This document shows, in pieces, positions 35,804-45,070 of a stretch of DNA of 64,000 nucleotides. The translations under genes and the position numbers were made by a program. How positions within the stretch are numbered: position 1 is the stretch's first letter; each line of letters starts with the position of its first letter. Origin of the DNA: Halodesulfovibrio sp. (GTDB lineage: Bacteria; Desulfobacterota; Desulfovibrionia; Desulfovibrionales; Desulfovibrionaceae); the NCBI RefSeq assembly GCF_025210605.1, contig NZ_JAOARI010000017.1, positions 235,243 through 299,242 of the forward strand, in the 5' to 3' direction. A model generated the notes under the pieces. That model had not been told where the DNA came from and did not search any database. It saw only the letters and a program-made list of their open reading frames with translations.

Positions 35804-36988
35804 ATGGCTGACTCAAAAAAAGTAGATGCAAGCGGTGCAGATACTGACAACTGCGTAGACAATCTGCCACGCCTGAAAGAGGTTCGTTCACAGATTGACG
35901 CAACAGATCTGGAGCTTCTTGAACTGCTCAACCGCCGTGCTTCCCTTTCTCTCGAAGTAGGCAAGCTTAAGCGCGGCAAGCAGGACGTAGTATTCAAGCC
36001 GTTCCGCGAAAAAGAGGTTCTCGACAATCTGCGTTCTAACAACGAAGGCCCTATTCCAATTGAGCACTTAAGGTATATTTACCGCGAAATATTCTCTTCC
36101 TCCCGTGCGTTGCAGCGCCCTCAAAAAATTGCATATCTGGGGCCGGAAGGAACATTTTCCTACTTTGCCGGAGTCGAATTTCTGGGTCGTTCTGTAGATT
36201 ATATTCCGCAAAAAGACCTCACTGCCGTATTCCGTGCAGTCGCAAATAAGGATTGTGAACTGGGAGTTATTCCACTGGAAAACTCACTGCATGGCTCAGT
36301 CGGGCAAAGCCTTGATCTTTTTATGGAGCATGATCTCTATATTGAAGCTGAACTGTTTTGTCGCATAAGTCACAGCCTGCTGACACGCGAAAAGCTGCTT
36401 GCAGATATCCACACTGTGTACTCGCATCCGCAGCCTCTCGGACAATGTTCACACTGGTTACGGGCAACATTGCCAAACGCGCGCATTATTCCGACAGAAA
36501 GTACTGCCGCAGCTGCTCGTAGAGTGCAGAATGAAAAGGGAGCCGCTGCCATCGGGCACGGAAGCCTTGCAGACTTACTCAAGCTGAACATTCTGGCAGA
36601 ACATGTTGAAGACATGCAGGATAACTGGACCCGCTTTGTCATTATCGGTTCCAAGCCAAGCGACGGGGAAGGACAGGATAAAACTTCATTGCTTTTCACA
36701 GTACCGGATAAGCCGGGTGCGCTTGCAAGTGTACTTAATATAATGGCGCGTGAAGGGCTAAATATGAAAAAGCTTGAATCACGCCCGATGCGCGGTGAAA
36801 AGTGGCGTTACGTCTTCTTTGTCGATATCGAAAGTAATATTTCTACAGAAGATTACGAACAATTTTTAATCGAACTGCATGCAGAATGTCAGTCACTGCG
36901 CATCCTCGGCAGCTACCCTGCCGGACAATACATGGACTTTACCAAAGGCAGTGACATTGCCACCGCTACAAATGAGCAGAACAAATAA
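35804..36988 (+). CDS. pheA: bifunctional chorismate mutase / prephenate dehydratase
   Basis: 394 residues. Chorismate mutase helices at ~20-105 (LKEVRSQIDATDLELLELLNRR), prephenate dehydratase at ~115-290 (YLGPEGTFSYFA, PLENSLHGSVG, and the catalytic TRF motif in NWTRFVIIG), and an ACT regulatory domain (~305-380; GALASVLNIM, ESRPM) that binds phenylalanine in other P-proteins. Makes phenylpyruvate from chorismate. Start: ATG at 35804, one base after the preceding stop, with GGAAGG upstream; the frame from 35735 lies within the previous gene. Confidence 0.96.
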   Translation: MADSKKVDASGADTDNCVDNLPRLKEVRSQIDATDLELLELLNRRASLSLEVGKLKRGKQDVVFKPFREKEVLDNLRSNNEGPIPIEHLRYIYREIFSSSRALQRPQKIAYLGPEGTFSYFAGVEFLGRSVDYIPQKDLTAVFRAVANKDCELGVIPLENSLHGSVGQSLDLFMEHDLYIEAELFCRISHSLLTREKLLADIHTVYSHPQPLGQCSHWLRATLPNARIIPTESTAAAARRVQNEKGAAAIGHGSLADLLKLNILAEHVEDMQDNWTRFVIIGSKPSDGEGQDKTSLLFTVPDKPGALASVLNIMAREGLNMKKLESRPMRGEKWRYVFFVDIESNISTEDYEQFLIELHAECQSLRILGSYPAGQYMDFTKGSDIATATNEQNK

Positions 36989-37011
36989 TATATAGTTAAC
37001 TGGAGACTCTC

Positions 37012-38334
37012 ATGATCGCCATCACAGCCCCTGCTTCTAAATCAGTATCCCACCGTATGATTATCGGCGCCGCTATGGCAGCCGGAGAATCAACCGTGTC
37101 CGGTGTACTTGAAAGCGAAGATTTAGCCCGCACCATCGGCATTTTTAACGACTGCGGCGCAAAGATATATCGAAAGGGTGCAGGCGAATATACCGTCTCC
37201 GGCTGCTGTGGTACTCCAGCGGGCGGCATGAGCGAACCTGTTTCCTGCGATGTGCACGAATCCGGCACAACGTGCAGACTTCTGACAGCTGTGCTTGCAG
37301 CCGGACTGGGCAGATTCCGCATCCATGGCGCACCACGCATGCATGAACGACCAATTAAAGAGCTTGGTGATGCGCTGCAAACTCTTTCCGTGGACGTAAG
37401 TTACGAAGGTATCGAAGGCTGCCCCCCTGTTGTTTTAGATACAGACGGGCTTAAAGGGAGTGAGGTTTCTATCTCTCTGGAAGAATCAAGTCAGTACCTC
37501 TCTGGCTTACTGCTGGCTGCACCTTCTACACGCGGTCTCACCATTAATCTTGTTGGTAAAAAAGCAGTAAGCTGGCCATATGTAGGGCTTACTCTGGATG
37601 CCATGGAGCAGTTCGGCATTACCTTTACGGTAGAAATGCTGGAAGGCTCCGAATGGATCAAAAAAGACTGGCGAACCTTTGAAACCGCCATTCCTGAAAA
37701 GACCCGCTTCATCGTTAAACCGGGCATGTACCGCCACGGTTCCTACACGGTTGAAGGCGACTGGTCGAATGCTTCGTACTTTCTTGCAGCAGGAACCCTC
37801 GGCACAGAGCCAGTGCACATTGCCAATCTCCGCCCTAACTCTTTACAGGGTGACAAAGCAATGTTCACAATTCTGCAACAAATGGGTGCTACTATTGAAC
37901 TGCAAGACAACGGCGTAACCGTGCATCCAAGTCAGCTTAAAGGAATTGATGTTGATATGGGCAATTGCCCCGACCTCGTTCCGACGGTTGCAGCACTTGC
38001 TGCATACGCAGAGGGCGAAACAGTTATACGCAACGTGGCACACTTACGCATCAAAGAATGTGACAGACTTGCTGCTCCTGCTACGGAATTACGCAAAGCC
38101 GGTGTCGATACCGAGGTAACCGAAGACGGAATTATCATTCGACCAGACAGAGCCGCCATGACTGCTCCTGCTGGAACAATCTTCAACACCTACAATGACC
38201 ACCGTATGGCAATGAGCCTTTCCTTGCTTCAGTTTGCACTTGGTGACATTGAATTTGATAATAAGGCATGTGTTGCAAAGTCATTCCCTGCCTTCTGGGA
38301 AGAATGGGAGAAAGTATCACCATGCAGGAGATAG
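37012..38334 (+). CDS. aroA: 3-phosphoshikimate 1-carboxyvinyltransferase (EPSP synthase)
   Basis: 440 residues. Seen: N-terminal APASKSVSHRMIIGAAMA (PEP/S3P-binding Lys), HESGTTCRLLTAVLAA, and the C-terminal VAHLRIKECDRL and YNDHRMAMSLSL motifs. It transfers enolpyruvate to shikimate-3-phosphate. The start ATG has GGAG 6 nt upstream. Its end overlaps tyrA by 13 bp. Middle shikimate genes (dehydratase, shikimate dehydrogenase and kinase, chorismate synthase) are not in this window. Confidence 0.96.
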   Translation: MIAITAPASKSVSHRMIIGAAMAAGESTVSGVLESEDLARTIGIFNDCGAKIYRKGAGEYTVSGCCGTPAGGMSEPVSCDVHESGTTCRLLTAVLAAGLGRFRIHGAPRMHERPIKELGDALQTLSVDVSYEGIEGCPPVVLDTDGLKGSEVSISLEESSQYLSGLLLAAPSTRGLTINLVGKKAVSWPYVGLTLDAMEQFGITFTVEMLEGSEWIKKDWRTFETAIPEKTRFIVKPGMYRHGSYTVEGDWSNASYFLAAGTLGTEPVHIANLRPNSLQGDKAMFTILQQMGATIELQDNGVTVHPSQLKGIDVDMGNCPDLVPTVAALAAYAEGETVIRNVAHLRIKECDRLAAPATELRKAGVDTEVTEDGIIIRPDRAAMTAPAGTIFNTYNDHRMAMSLSLLQFALGDIEFDNKACVAKSFPAFWEEWEKVSPCRR

Positions 38335-39113
38335 ACTTTACACTCAAAAAAGTAGCCGTTGTTGGCGCGACAGGGAAAATGGGTGCTATGTTCTGCTCCC
38401 GTTTTTCCGCAGCCGGTCTTGATGTAATTGAGATAGACCAACCATTGACAGAAGAAGTGTTACAGGCGAAGATACCGGACGCACAGATTGTGTTACTCTG
38501 TGTGCCCGCTGCCGTTTTTCAAGACGTAGTGAATCGCGTTGCAGCACATATGAAACCACCGCAAATTTTAGCGGATATTACTTCCGTAAAGGTTCAACCC
38601 ATGATGCAGATGCAGAAAACATACACAGGTCCCGTGGTGGGGACACATCCTCTCTTCGGTCCAGAACCGAAGGCTGATGACGTGCGTGTTGCCATCACCC
38701 CTTCTGAAGGGTGCGATGCAGAGTCTGCCCGCATGGTTGAAGACCTCTTCACACGCATCGGCTGCGAACCGTTTTGTTCTTCCGCAGAAGAACACGACAA
38801 AGCCGCTGCCCTTATCCAAGGATTAAATTTTGTTACGTCTGTTTCCTATCTTGCTCTTCTTGCAGATAAGGAAAACGTAATGCCGTACCTTACTCCGTCT
38901 TTTGAACGCCGTCTGAAAGCTGCTGAAAAAATGATCACCAAAGATGCAGAACTCTTTGAAGGCTTATTTGAAGCAAACCCAAGCTCTCAGGATGCTGTGC
39001 GCTCCTATCGTTCTATCCTTAACATTGCTGCTGGTGGCGATATCAACGTAATTGTTGAACGTGCTCTTTGGTGGTGGCGATTTACGGATTCTACGGGAGA
39101 AGTGCATCAATAG
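38322..39113 (+). CDS. tyrA: prephenate dehydrogenase
   Basis: 263 residues. Seen: NAD-binding VAVVGATGKMGAMFC and the family motif VVGTHPLFGPEP, with a helical C-terminal dimer domain. No ACT domain, so tyrosine feedback is not obvious. Oxidatively decarboxylates prephenate to 4-hydroxyphenylpyruvate. Start: ATG at 38322 inside the aroA end (overlap 13 bp; GGGAG 11 nt upstream). An ATG at 38304 is an alternative. A strong terminator follows at 39149. Confidence 0.9.
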   Translation: MQEIDFTLKKVAVVGATGKMGAMFCSRFSAAGLDVIEIDQPLTEEVLQAKIPDAQIVLLCVPAAVFQDVVNRVAAHMKPPQILADITSVKVQPMMQMQKTYTGPVVGTHPLFGPEPKADDVRVAITPSEGCDAESARMVEDLFTRIGCEPFCSSAEEHDKAAALIQGLNFVTSVSYLALLADKENVMPYLTPSFERRLKAAEKMITKDAELFEGLFEANPSSQDAVRSYRSILNIAAGGDINVIVERALWWWRFTDSTGEVHQ

Positions 39114-39148
39114 ACTACTATTGTACCCCATATACTCAGCAAAGTAAT

Positions 39149-39181
39149 AAGCCGCACTTCTTCCGAAGTGCGGCTTTTTTT
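39149..39181 (+). terminator. intrinsic terminator between tyrA and trpE
   Basis: GCCGCACTTC / GAAGTGCGGC with loop TTCC and seven T. It ends only 36 bp before trpE, so either the trp genes have another entry point or this is a partial terminator inside the operon. Confidence 0.9.
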
Positions 39182-39216
39182 ATGACCCCGAACCATTAAA
39201 CGAGAGACAGAATGCC

Positions 39217-40632
39217 ATGAACATCACGTTACAGCAGACAGGCCAATGGTTGGCAGCAGATATTCAGACCCCCATAAGTCTTTTTCTAGGACTGGTCGGA
39301 ACCAGTCAGGGATTTCTTCTTGAAAGTGCGGAAGTAGACGGAAGACGCGGCAGGTACAGCGTTATCGGCTTTAACCTGTTACTTCGCCTTGGATGCAAAA
39401 ACGGCAAGCTGGAAGTAGCCTCCCGCGACAGCAGACTGAACAAGCTGAAAGAATACGAAGGCATGGATTTCATTGAAGGCGCACGCAAAGTAATGGATGC
39501 CATACACATTGAACCACAAGGGGATATGAAAGAGCTTCCTGCCATTGCCCGCGGCATGTTCGGGTACTTCGGCTACACAACCATTGGCATGTTTGAAAAG
39601 AAACTGGAAGAAGTATTGCCACCGGAAAACAGCGACGCATGCCTCATGCTTCCCGGTACAATTGTGTTGTTCGACCATCTGTACAACAAGCTCTGCATGC
39701 TCAACCTTGCTGACAACCTGCCTATCAAGATGGACAGAGCAGCTATTGAGCGCAAACCTGAATCACCATGCATTGGTGAAGTAAAAAATATACCCGACAA
39801 AACCTCGTACATGCGTAACGTGCAAAAAGTACAGGAACAGCTCAGACAGGGTGAAGCAATTCAGGTCGTTCTTTCTACCAGATTTCAGGCTTCGTTCGAA
39901 GGTGATCCGTTCACACTCTATCGCAGGTTGCGACAGATTAACCCGTCTCCGTACATGTTCTTCATGCGTCTTTCACACATTACGCTCATTGGCTCCTCAC
40001 CGGAAACCATGGTTCGCTGTCAGGAAAATGTTGTGGAAGTCTGCCCTATCGCAGGAACACGCCCACGAGGCAAAACAGATGCGGAAGATACACAGCTTGC
40101 AGAAGAGCTGCTGGCTGACCCTAAAGAACGTGCAGAGCATGTAATGCTTGTTGATTTAGGAAGAAACGACGTGGGACGTATCGCTAAAGCCGGTACTGTC
40201 TCTGTAGAAAAATTTATGCAGGTGGAACGGTTCAGCCACGTAATGCACATGACCTCATACGTGAAAGCACAGCTTAAGGATGGGTATGACGCATTAGACG
40301 TACTCGGTGCAACCTTCCCTGCCGGAACCGTAAGCGGTGCACCTAAAATTCGCGCCATTGAAATTATTGAAGAAACAGAAGCAATCTCTCGAGGTGCTTA
40401 CGCCGGAACCATCGGCTGGCTTGGACTGGATAAGGATTCCGTCAACCTTGATACAGGCATCCTTATCAGAACCATGTGGGTCAAAGACAACACAGTCCAG
40501 TGGCAGTGCGGTGCTGGCATTGTTCACGACTCCGTCCCGGAAAAAGAATGGGAAGAATGCCAGAACAAAGGGCGTGTACTCAAAGTGACCTTGAACTCCA
40601 CAGATGAAGCAGATGTTTTTTCTGGGCGCTAG
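39217..40632 (+). CDS. trpE: anthranilate synthase component I
   Basis: 471 residues. Seen: the N-terminal tryptophan-feedback element LLESAEVDGRRGRYSVIG, then the chorismate-binding core: IQVVLSTRF, PEVTM-equivalent SSPETMVRC, CPIAGTRPRGKT, DLGRNDVGRIA, FPAGTVSGAPKIRA and GAYAGTIGW. Forms anthranilate from chorismate and ammonia supplied by TrpG. The start has only a weak GAGAGA site. It lies between two terminator-like hairpins. Confidence 0.96.
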   Translation: MNITLQQTGQWLAADIQTPISLFLGLVGTSQGFLLESAEVDGRRGRYSVIGFNLLLRLGCKNGKLEVASRDSRLNKLKEYEGMDFIEGARKVMDAIHIEPQGDMKELPAIARGMFGYFGYTTIGMFEKKLEEVLPPENSDACLMLPGTIVLFDHLYNKLCMLNLADNLPIKMDRAAIERKPESPCIGEVKNIPDKTSYMRNVQKVQEQLRQGEAIQVVLSTRFQASFEGDPFTLYRRLRQINPSPYMFFMRLSHITLIGSSPETMVRCQENVVEVCPIAGTRPRGKTDAEDTQLAEELLADPKERAEHVMLVDLGRNDVGRIAKAGTVSVEKFMQVERFSHVMHMTSYVKAQLKDGYDALDVLGATFPAGTVSGAPKIRAIEIIEETEAISRGAYAGTIGWLGLDKDSVNLDTGILIRTMWVKDNTVQWQCGAGIVHDSVPEKEWEECQNKGRVLKVTLNSTDEADVFSGR

Positions 40633-40651
40633 ATAACAAGGCGCTGTCATA

Positions 40652-40687
40652 GCAAAAAGGGACTCATCGGCTTTCCGTCCCTTTTGC
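40652..40687 (+). terminator. terminator-like hairpin between trpE and trpG
   Basis: AAAAGGGAC / GTCCCTTTT (40655-40663, 40677-40685) plus flanking GC pairs. The T-run is only four bases and part of the stem, so readthrough to trpG is likely. Confidence 0.6.
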
Positions 40688-40784
40688 ACACAAAAATATC
40701 AATCCTGTGGATGCAGATTTTTAACTAACTTTATTGGCAAGCACGTTTACAATGGAACACTAACGAACTTGCTGTGGAGCTACT

Positions 40785-41378
40785 ATGTTTCTTCTTATCG
40801 ATAATTACGATTCCTTTACCTTTAACTTGGTACAGGCATTTCAGAAAACCGGACGATATCCGCATGTTGTTCGAAACGACAATCCAGAATTACTGGAACT
40901 TGCTACAAGCGGAAAACTGGAAATGGTTTGTATCTCTCCGGGACCCGGCAAACCGGAAAATGCAGGATTATGCTTAGAATTTCTTGCTCTGCTCCCTAAG
41001 GAAGTTCCTGTTCTGGGTGTCTGCCTTGGGCATCAGGTTCTCGCCCATTATGCAGGAGCGACTGTGGATGTTGCACCGCGCATTATGCACGGCAAACATT
41101 CCGATATCGAGCACAATGGTGAAGGACTATTTCACGGGCTTGAATCCCCAATGCAAGTAGCCCGATACCATTCACTTATCATAATAAAAAATGATGAAAC
41201 AGTAATTGTTCCAACATCTTCCACACAGACACCGGATGGTGAAAAGGAGATTATGAGTATTAAATATGCTGACCGCCCTTGGGTTGGAGTCCAGTTCCAC
41301 CCTGAATCAATCCTGACCCCACAGGGCGAAGCAATGCTTAAGAATTTTCCCGAAAAAATCTTAGCAACAAACTCATAA
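40785..41378 (+). CDS. trpG: anthranilate synthase component II (glutamine amidotransferase)
   Basis: 197 residues, class I amidotransferase. Seen: LIDNYDSFTFNLVQ at the start, the oxyanion stretch SPGPGKPENAG, the nucleophile Cys in LGVCLGHQVLA, and the His-Glu pair in GVQFHPESIL. Supplies ammonia to TrpE. Start: ATG with GGAG 5 nt upstream. Separated from trpE by 152 bp that contain a hairpin, unusually wide for this operon. Confidence 0.95.
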   Translation: MFLLIDNYDSFTFNLVQAFQKTGRYPHVVRNDNPELLELATSGKLEMVCISPGPGKPENAGLCLEFLALLPKEVPVLGVCLGHQVLAHYAGATVDVAPRIMHGKHSDIEHNGEGLFHGLESPMQVARYHSLIIIKNDETVIVPTSSTQTPDGEKEIMSIKYADRPWVGVQFHPESILTPQGEAMLKNFPEKILATNS

Positions 41379-41415
41379 TTACATCCCTCACCCCCAAAAG
41401 AAGGGAGACTGCACA

Positions 41416-42429
41416 ATGACTAAAAGGAACAATTCAATGAATACAGCACAAATTCTGGAACATCTGGCAGACGGCAAACATTTGAATGCAGATGTAGCAC
41501 ATTGCGTCTTTACCAAACTGATGGATGGCAACATGACATCAGGTCAGGCAGGTTCATTGTTAATGGGACTGCGTCAAAAAGGCGAGACTGCGGAAGAAAT
41601 TCACGCTGCTGTCCGTGTATGCCTTGAACGCGCAACTCCAGTCGCACCAATCAAAGGTGCTACTATTGATCTGGTAGGAACCGGTGGTGACGGCAAAAAT
41701 TCTTTCAACTGCTCAACGGCTACAGCACTTACTCTTGCGGGCATGGGCTACACTGTAACCAAACACGGAAACCGCGCGGTGTCCTCTTCCTGCGGCAGCG
41801 CGGATGCTGTCGAAGGACTTGGGTTGCCGCTACGCCTGTCACCGGAAGAAATCCCCGCTGAACTGGAAAAACGCAACTTCGCCTTTCTATTCGCACCGGA
41901 TTATCACCCTGCATTCAAACACGTCATGCCAGTTCGTCAGGAATTAGGTTACCGGACGCTCTTCAACTTACTGGGTCCATTGCTCAATCCGGCACGACCA
42001 ACCCATATGCTTCTTGGAGTCGCCAAACCTGAGTTCATGGAAATTATGGCAGAAGTACTGGCACAGGCAGGTGTTGAACATGCCGCGGTCGTGCACGGCG
42101 CAGGCGGGTACGACGAACTGACAACAAACGGCATTGCAAAAGTAATTTTTGTTGAAAACGGATCAATCCGCCATGCGGAGCTTGATCCGGCAGAATACGG
42201 GTTTGAGCCATGCGCTGAAGAAGACTTAGCCGTGCATGGTAAACAGGAAGGACTCGCTGTTCTGCGTGACCTGCTGGAAGGAAAAGGATCAAAAGCTATG
42301 CTGGATATGCTGGCGTTAAATACAGGTATGGCACTGCATTTAATTACAAATAAACCACTAAACACCTGCATGGAACGAGCACGCGAAGCCGTTGCAGCAG
42401 GAGCCGGAAGGAAAGCCTTAGATGCTTAA
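41416..42429 (+). CDS. trpD: anthranilate phosphoribosyltransferase
   Basis: 337 residues. Seen: LVGTGGDGKNSFNCST (PRPP-binding GTGGD and NxST), KHGNRAVSSSCGSADAVEGLG, and FNLLGPLLNPARP. Attaches phosphoribose to anthranilate. Two starts are possible: ATG 41416 (AGGGAG 8 nt upstream) and ATG 41437 (AAGGA 8 nt upstream, giving MNTAQILEHL, the more typical N-terminus). The end overlaps trpC by 8 bp. Confidence 0.95.
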   Translation: MTKRNNSMNTAQILEHLADGKHLNADVAHCVFTKLMDGNMTSGQAGSLLMGLRQKGETAEEIHAAVRVCLERATPVAPIKGATIDLVGTGGDGKNSFNCSTATALTLAGMGYTVTKHGNRAVSSSCGSADAVEGLGLPLRLSPEEIPAELEKRNFAFLFAPDYHPAFKHVMPVRQELGYRTLFNLLGPLLNPARPTHMLLGVAKPEFMEIMAEVLAQAGVEHAAVVHGAGGYDELTTNGIAKVIFVENGSIRHAELDPAEYGFEPCAEEDLAVHGKQEGLAVLRDLLEGKGSKAMLDMLALNTGMALHLITNKPLNTCMERAREAVAAGAGRKALDA

Positions 42430-43183
42430 TAAGTTTCTTGCAGCAAAACATGCTGAGATTGCACGACTTGTACAGTTACAAAAAAAAGATGCACTGCCGG
42501 AACCCTACAAAGGTGAACGTATTCCCTTTGCTGCAACACTACGTGCACATAAATTAGCTTGCATAGCAGAATATAAACGTGCATCACCTTCGCGCGGTGA
42601 TATTGCACCGCATCTTTCACCAGAAGATGTAGCAGAACAATATGCAAAAGCAGGCGCAACAGCACTTTCCGTGCTTACTGAAGAAAAATACTTTAAAGGG
42701 AAGCTGGAATATCTGGAACGCATGCAATTTGTCGGACTGCCGATGCTGCGGAAAGACTTTATCGTGCATCCATTGCAAGTCGTTGAAACAGCTTCTACTC
42801 CTGCATCTGCCCAGCTGCTTATTGCCCGCATGTTCAAAACAGCTTCAGAGCTGAATGAACTTATTGAGCTTGGCAAATCATTTGGGCTGGAAAGCGTTGT
42901 AGAAGTTTTCAACCATGCAGATTTAGTTCTTGCACGGCTTGCAAATGCTACTATTATCCAAGTTAATAATCGAAACCTCGATACACTGGAAACAGACCTT
43001 GCCATATGCGAGCGGATGATTCCTCACCGCAGAACTGCCGAAGTATGGATAGCGGCCAGCGGTATTTCGTCGTCCACGCAACGACGCCACGTTGAAGCGG
43101 CGGGATACGATGCGATGCTGGTCGGCACAGCGCTTATGCAGGGTGGAAACCCGCAAAAGGCGCTTAACCGGCTACTCGAATAG
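42422..43183 (+). CDS. trpC: indole-3-glycerol-phosphate synthase
   Basis: 253 residues, TIM barrel. Seen: IAEYKRASPSRGDIA (catalytic Lys and substrate loop), LSVLTEEKYFKG, LRKDFIVHP, and VNNRNLDTLETD. Closes the indole ring. It is a single-function protein, with trpF as a separate gene 18 bp on. The start lies inside the trpD end. Confidence 0.96.
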   Translation: MLNKFLAAKHAEIARLVQLQKKDALPEPYKGERIPFAATLRAHKLACIAEYKRASPSRGDIAPHLSPEDVAEQYAKAGATALSVLTEEKYFKGKLEYLERMQFVGLPMLRKDFIVHPLQVVETASTPASAQLLIARMFKTASELNELIELGKSFGLESVVEVFNHADLVLARLANATIIQVNNRNLDTLETDLAICERMIPHRRTAEVWIAASGISSSTQRRHVEAAGYDAMLVGTALMQGGNPQKALNRLLE

Positions 43184-43201
43184 CCTTTAAAGGAGAAGTT
43201 A

Positions 43202-43840
43202 ATGCCGCACAAAGAAACCTTTGTGAAAGTTTGTGGCATTACCACACAGCAAGATGCTGACATGTGCATAGAACAGGGTGCAGATTTTATCGGATTCATA
43301 TTCGATGAAAAAAGCCCCCGAGCTATGACAGTGGAAAAAGTTAAAGCCATTGAAACAGAAAACGTTATGCGCGTAGGTGTATTCACTCACCAAACGGCAG
43401 ATGAAGTTCGCCTGATAATGCAGCGCGCCAGACTTCATCTTGCCCAGCTTCATAACGATCAAGATATAGAATTTGCGACCAGAGTCGGTAAACGAAAAGT
43501 CATGAAAGTGTTCTGGCCTGACCGTTACGACACACGGGAAGAGCTTGAAGCAGATATGCAGCGCTTTGTAGATTGCTCCCGTTTTTTCCTTATGGATGCC
43601 GGAACCTCCGGCGGCGGACACGGCAAAGCACAAGACTGGAGCTTCCTTAACGGATTGCGCGGATACAAAACATGGTTCGTTGCTGGCGGCATTAACCCCG
43701 ATAATGTGCGTGATGTGCTGACAGGGTGCGCCCCCTGCGGCATAGATATCAACTCAGGTGTCGAATCCGCACCCGGAAAAAAAGATCCAGAAAAATTACG
43801 AACCGTTATGGAGGCGCTTGCGGCTCCTATATTACCATAA
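43202..43840 (+). CDS. trpF: phosphoribosylanthranilate isomerase
   Basis: 212 residues, TIM barrel. Seen: FVKVCGIT with the catalytic Cys, DFIGFIFDEKSPRA, a catalytic Asp in LMDAGTSGGGHGKAQDW, and the phosphate loop VAGGINPDNV with GIDINSGVESAPG. Start: ATG with AAGGAGAAGTTA upstream. Converts PRA to CdRP for TrpC. Confidence 0.95.
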   Translation: MPHKETFVKVCGITTQQDADMCIEQGADFIGFIFDEKSPRAMTVEKVKAIETENVMRVGVFTHQTADEVRLIMQRARLHLAQLHNDQDIEFATRVGKRKVMKVFWPDRYDTREELEADMQRFVDCSRFFLMDAGTSGGGHGKAQDWSFLNGLRGYKTWFVAGGINPDNVRDVLTGCAPCGIDINSGVESAPGKKDPEKLRTVMEALAAPILP

Positions 43841-43885
43841 AATTTCAACAGCCTTTGGCGTAAGGCTGATATAAGAGAGAATAGT

Positions 43886-45061
43886 ATGTCCAAAGGATAC
43901 TTCGGCGAGTTCGGTGGTCAATTTGTTGCGGAACTTCTTATTCCGCCCCTTAAAGAACTGGAAGATGCGTTAGAAAACATCGTTCCTTCAGAAGCATTTC
44001 AAAAAGAGTTTGCTGAATATCTGAAGAATTACGTGGGACGCGAAAGCCCGTTAACACACTGCCCTACTCTTTCAGCAGATCTTGGGTTTAACCTGTACCT
44101 CAAACGTGAAGACCTGAACCATACAGGCTCACATAAAATTAACAACGTGCTTGGTCAGGCGCTGCTTGCCAAACACATGGGTAAAAAAGCTCTGCTCACA
44201 GAAACCGGTGCAGGTATGAACGGTGTTGCAACCGCAACCGCAGCACGCGCACTCGATATGGACTGCATTGTCTTTATGGGCGCTGTTGATGTTGAGCGGC
44301 AGTCGCATAACGTGCGCCGCATGAAGTTGCTGGGCGCTACTGTTGTGCCCGTTGAAGCTGGCTCCAAAACCTTAAAAGATGCCATCAACGAGGCGTTACG
44401 CTTCTGGATTAAAGAACAGGAAACCTACCACTACTGTTTCGGGACTGCGGCAGGTCCCCACCCGTTCCCGACACTGGTTCGAGAATTCCAGTCTGTTGTA
44501 GGTAAAGAAGCGCGAAAGCAAATTATTGAACGCACTGGTGCACTTCCACACTCAGTGCTTGCCTGTGTCGGTGGTGGTTCTAACGCTATCGGTATTTTTT
44601 CAGGATTCATTGATGACTGCTCAGTAAACCTTATTGGCGTAGAAGCAGGCGGAACCGGCGAGGAAGGATGTACAAACTCAGCACCGTTATGCCTTGGTAC
44701 TGGCGGAATCCTCCACGGTCAAAAAACCATGCTTCTTCAGGATAAAGACGGACAGATTATGCCATCCCATTCCATTGCCGGTGGACTGGATTACCCTGGG
44801 GTAGGGCCTGAACATGCTCATTTGCAGCACTGCGGCAGAGCCACCTACGGCAAGGTCAACGATATGCAAGCACTCCATGCATTTAAAGCGCTCACCAGAG
44901 CAGAAGGCATTATACCTGCGCTTGAAAGCTCACATGCCGTTGCATATGTGCTCGAAAACAAAGACCAGTTCCCGAAAGGCTGCAACGTTATTGTAAACCT
45001 TTCAGGACGCGGCGATAAAGACATGGATATCGTTGAACAATACACCGAACTGTTTGATTAA
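43886..45061 (+). CDS. trpB: tryptophan synthase beta subunit
   Basis: 391 residues. Seen: GYFGEFGGQFVAE at the N-terminus, the PLP lysine in HTGSHKINNVLGQ, ETGAGMNGVATATA, and the phosphate loop CVGGGSNAIG. TrpB1-type length and motifs. Joins indole and serine. Followed after 9 bp by trpA. Confidence 0.97.
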   Translation: MSKGYFGEFGGQFVAELLIPPLKELEDALENIVPSEAFQKEFAEYLKNYVGRESPLTHCPTLSADLGFNLYLKREDLNHTGSHKINNVLGQALLAKHMGKKALLTETGAGMNGVATATAARALDMDCIVFMGAVDVERQSHNVRRMKLLGATVVPVEAGSKTLKDAINEALRFWIKEQETYHYCFGTAAGPHPFPTLVREFQSVVGKEARKQIIERTGALPHSVLACVGGGSNAIGIFSGFIDDCSVNLIGVEAGGTGEEGCTNSAPLCLGTGGILHGQKTMLLQDKDGQIMPSHSIAGGLDYPGVGPEHAHLQHCGRATYGKVNDMQALHAFKALTRAEGIIPALESSHAVAYVLENKDQFPKGCNVIVNLSGRGDKDMDIVEQYTELFD

Positions 45062-45070
45062 GGGGCTGTC

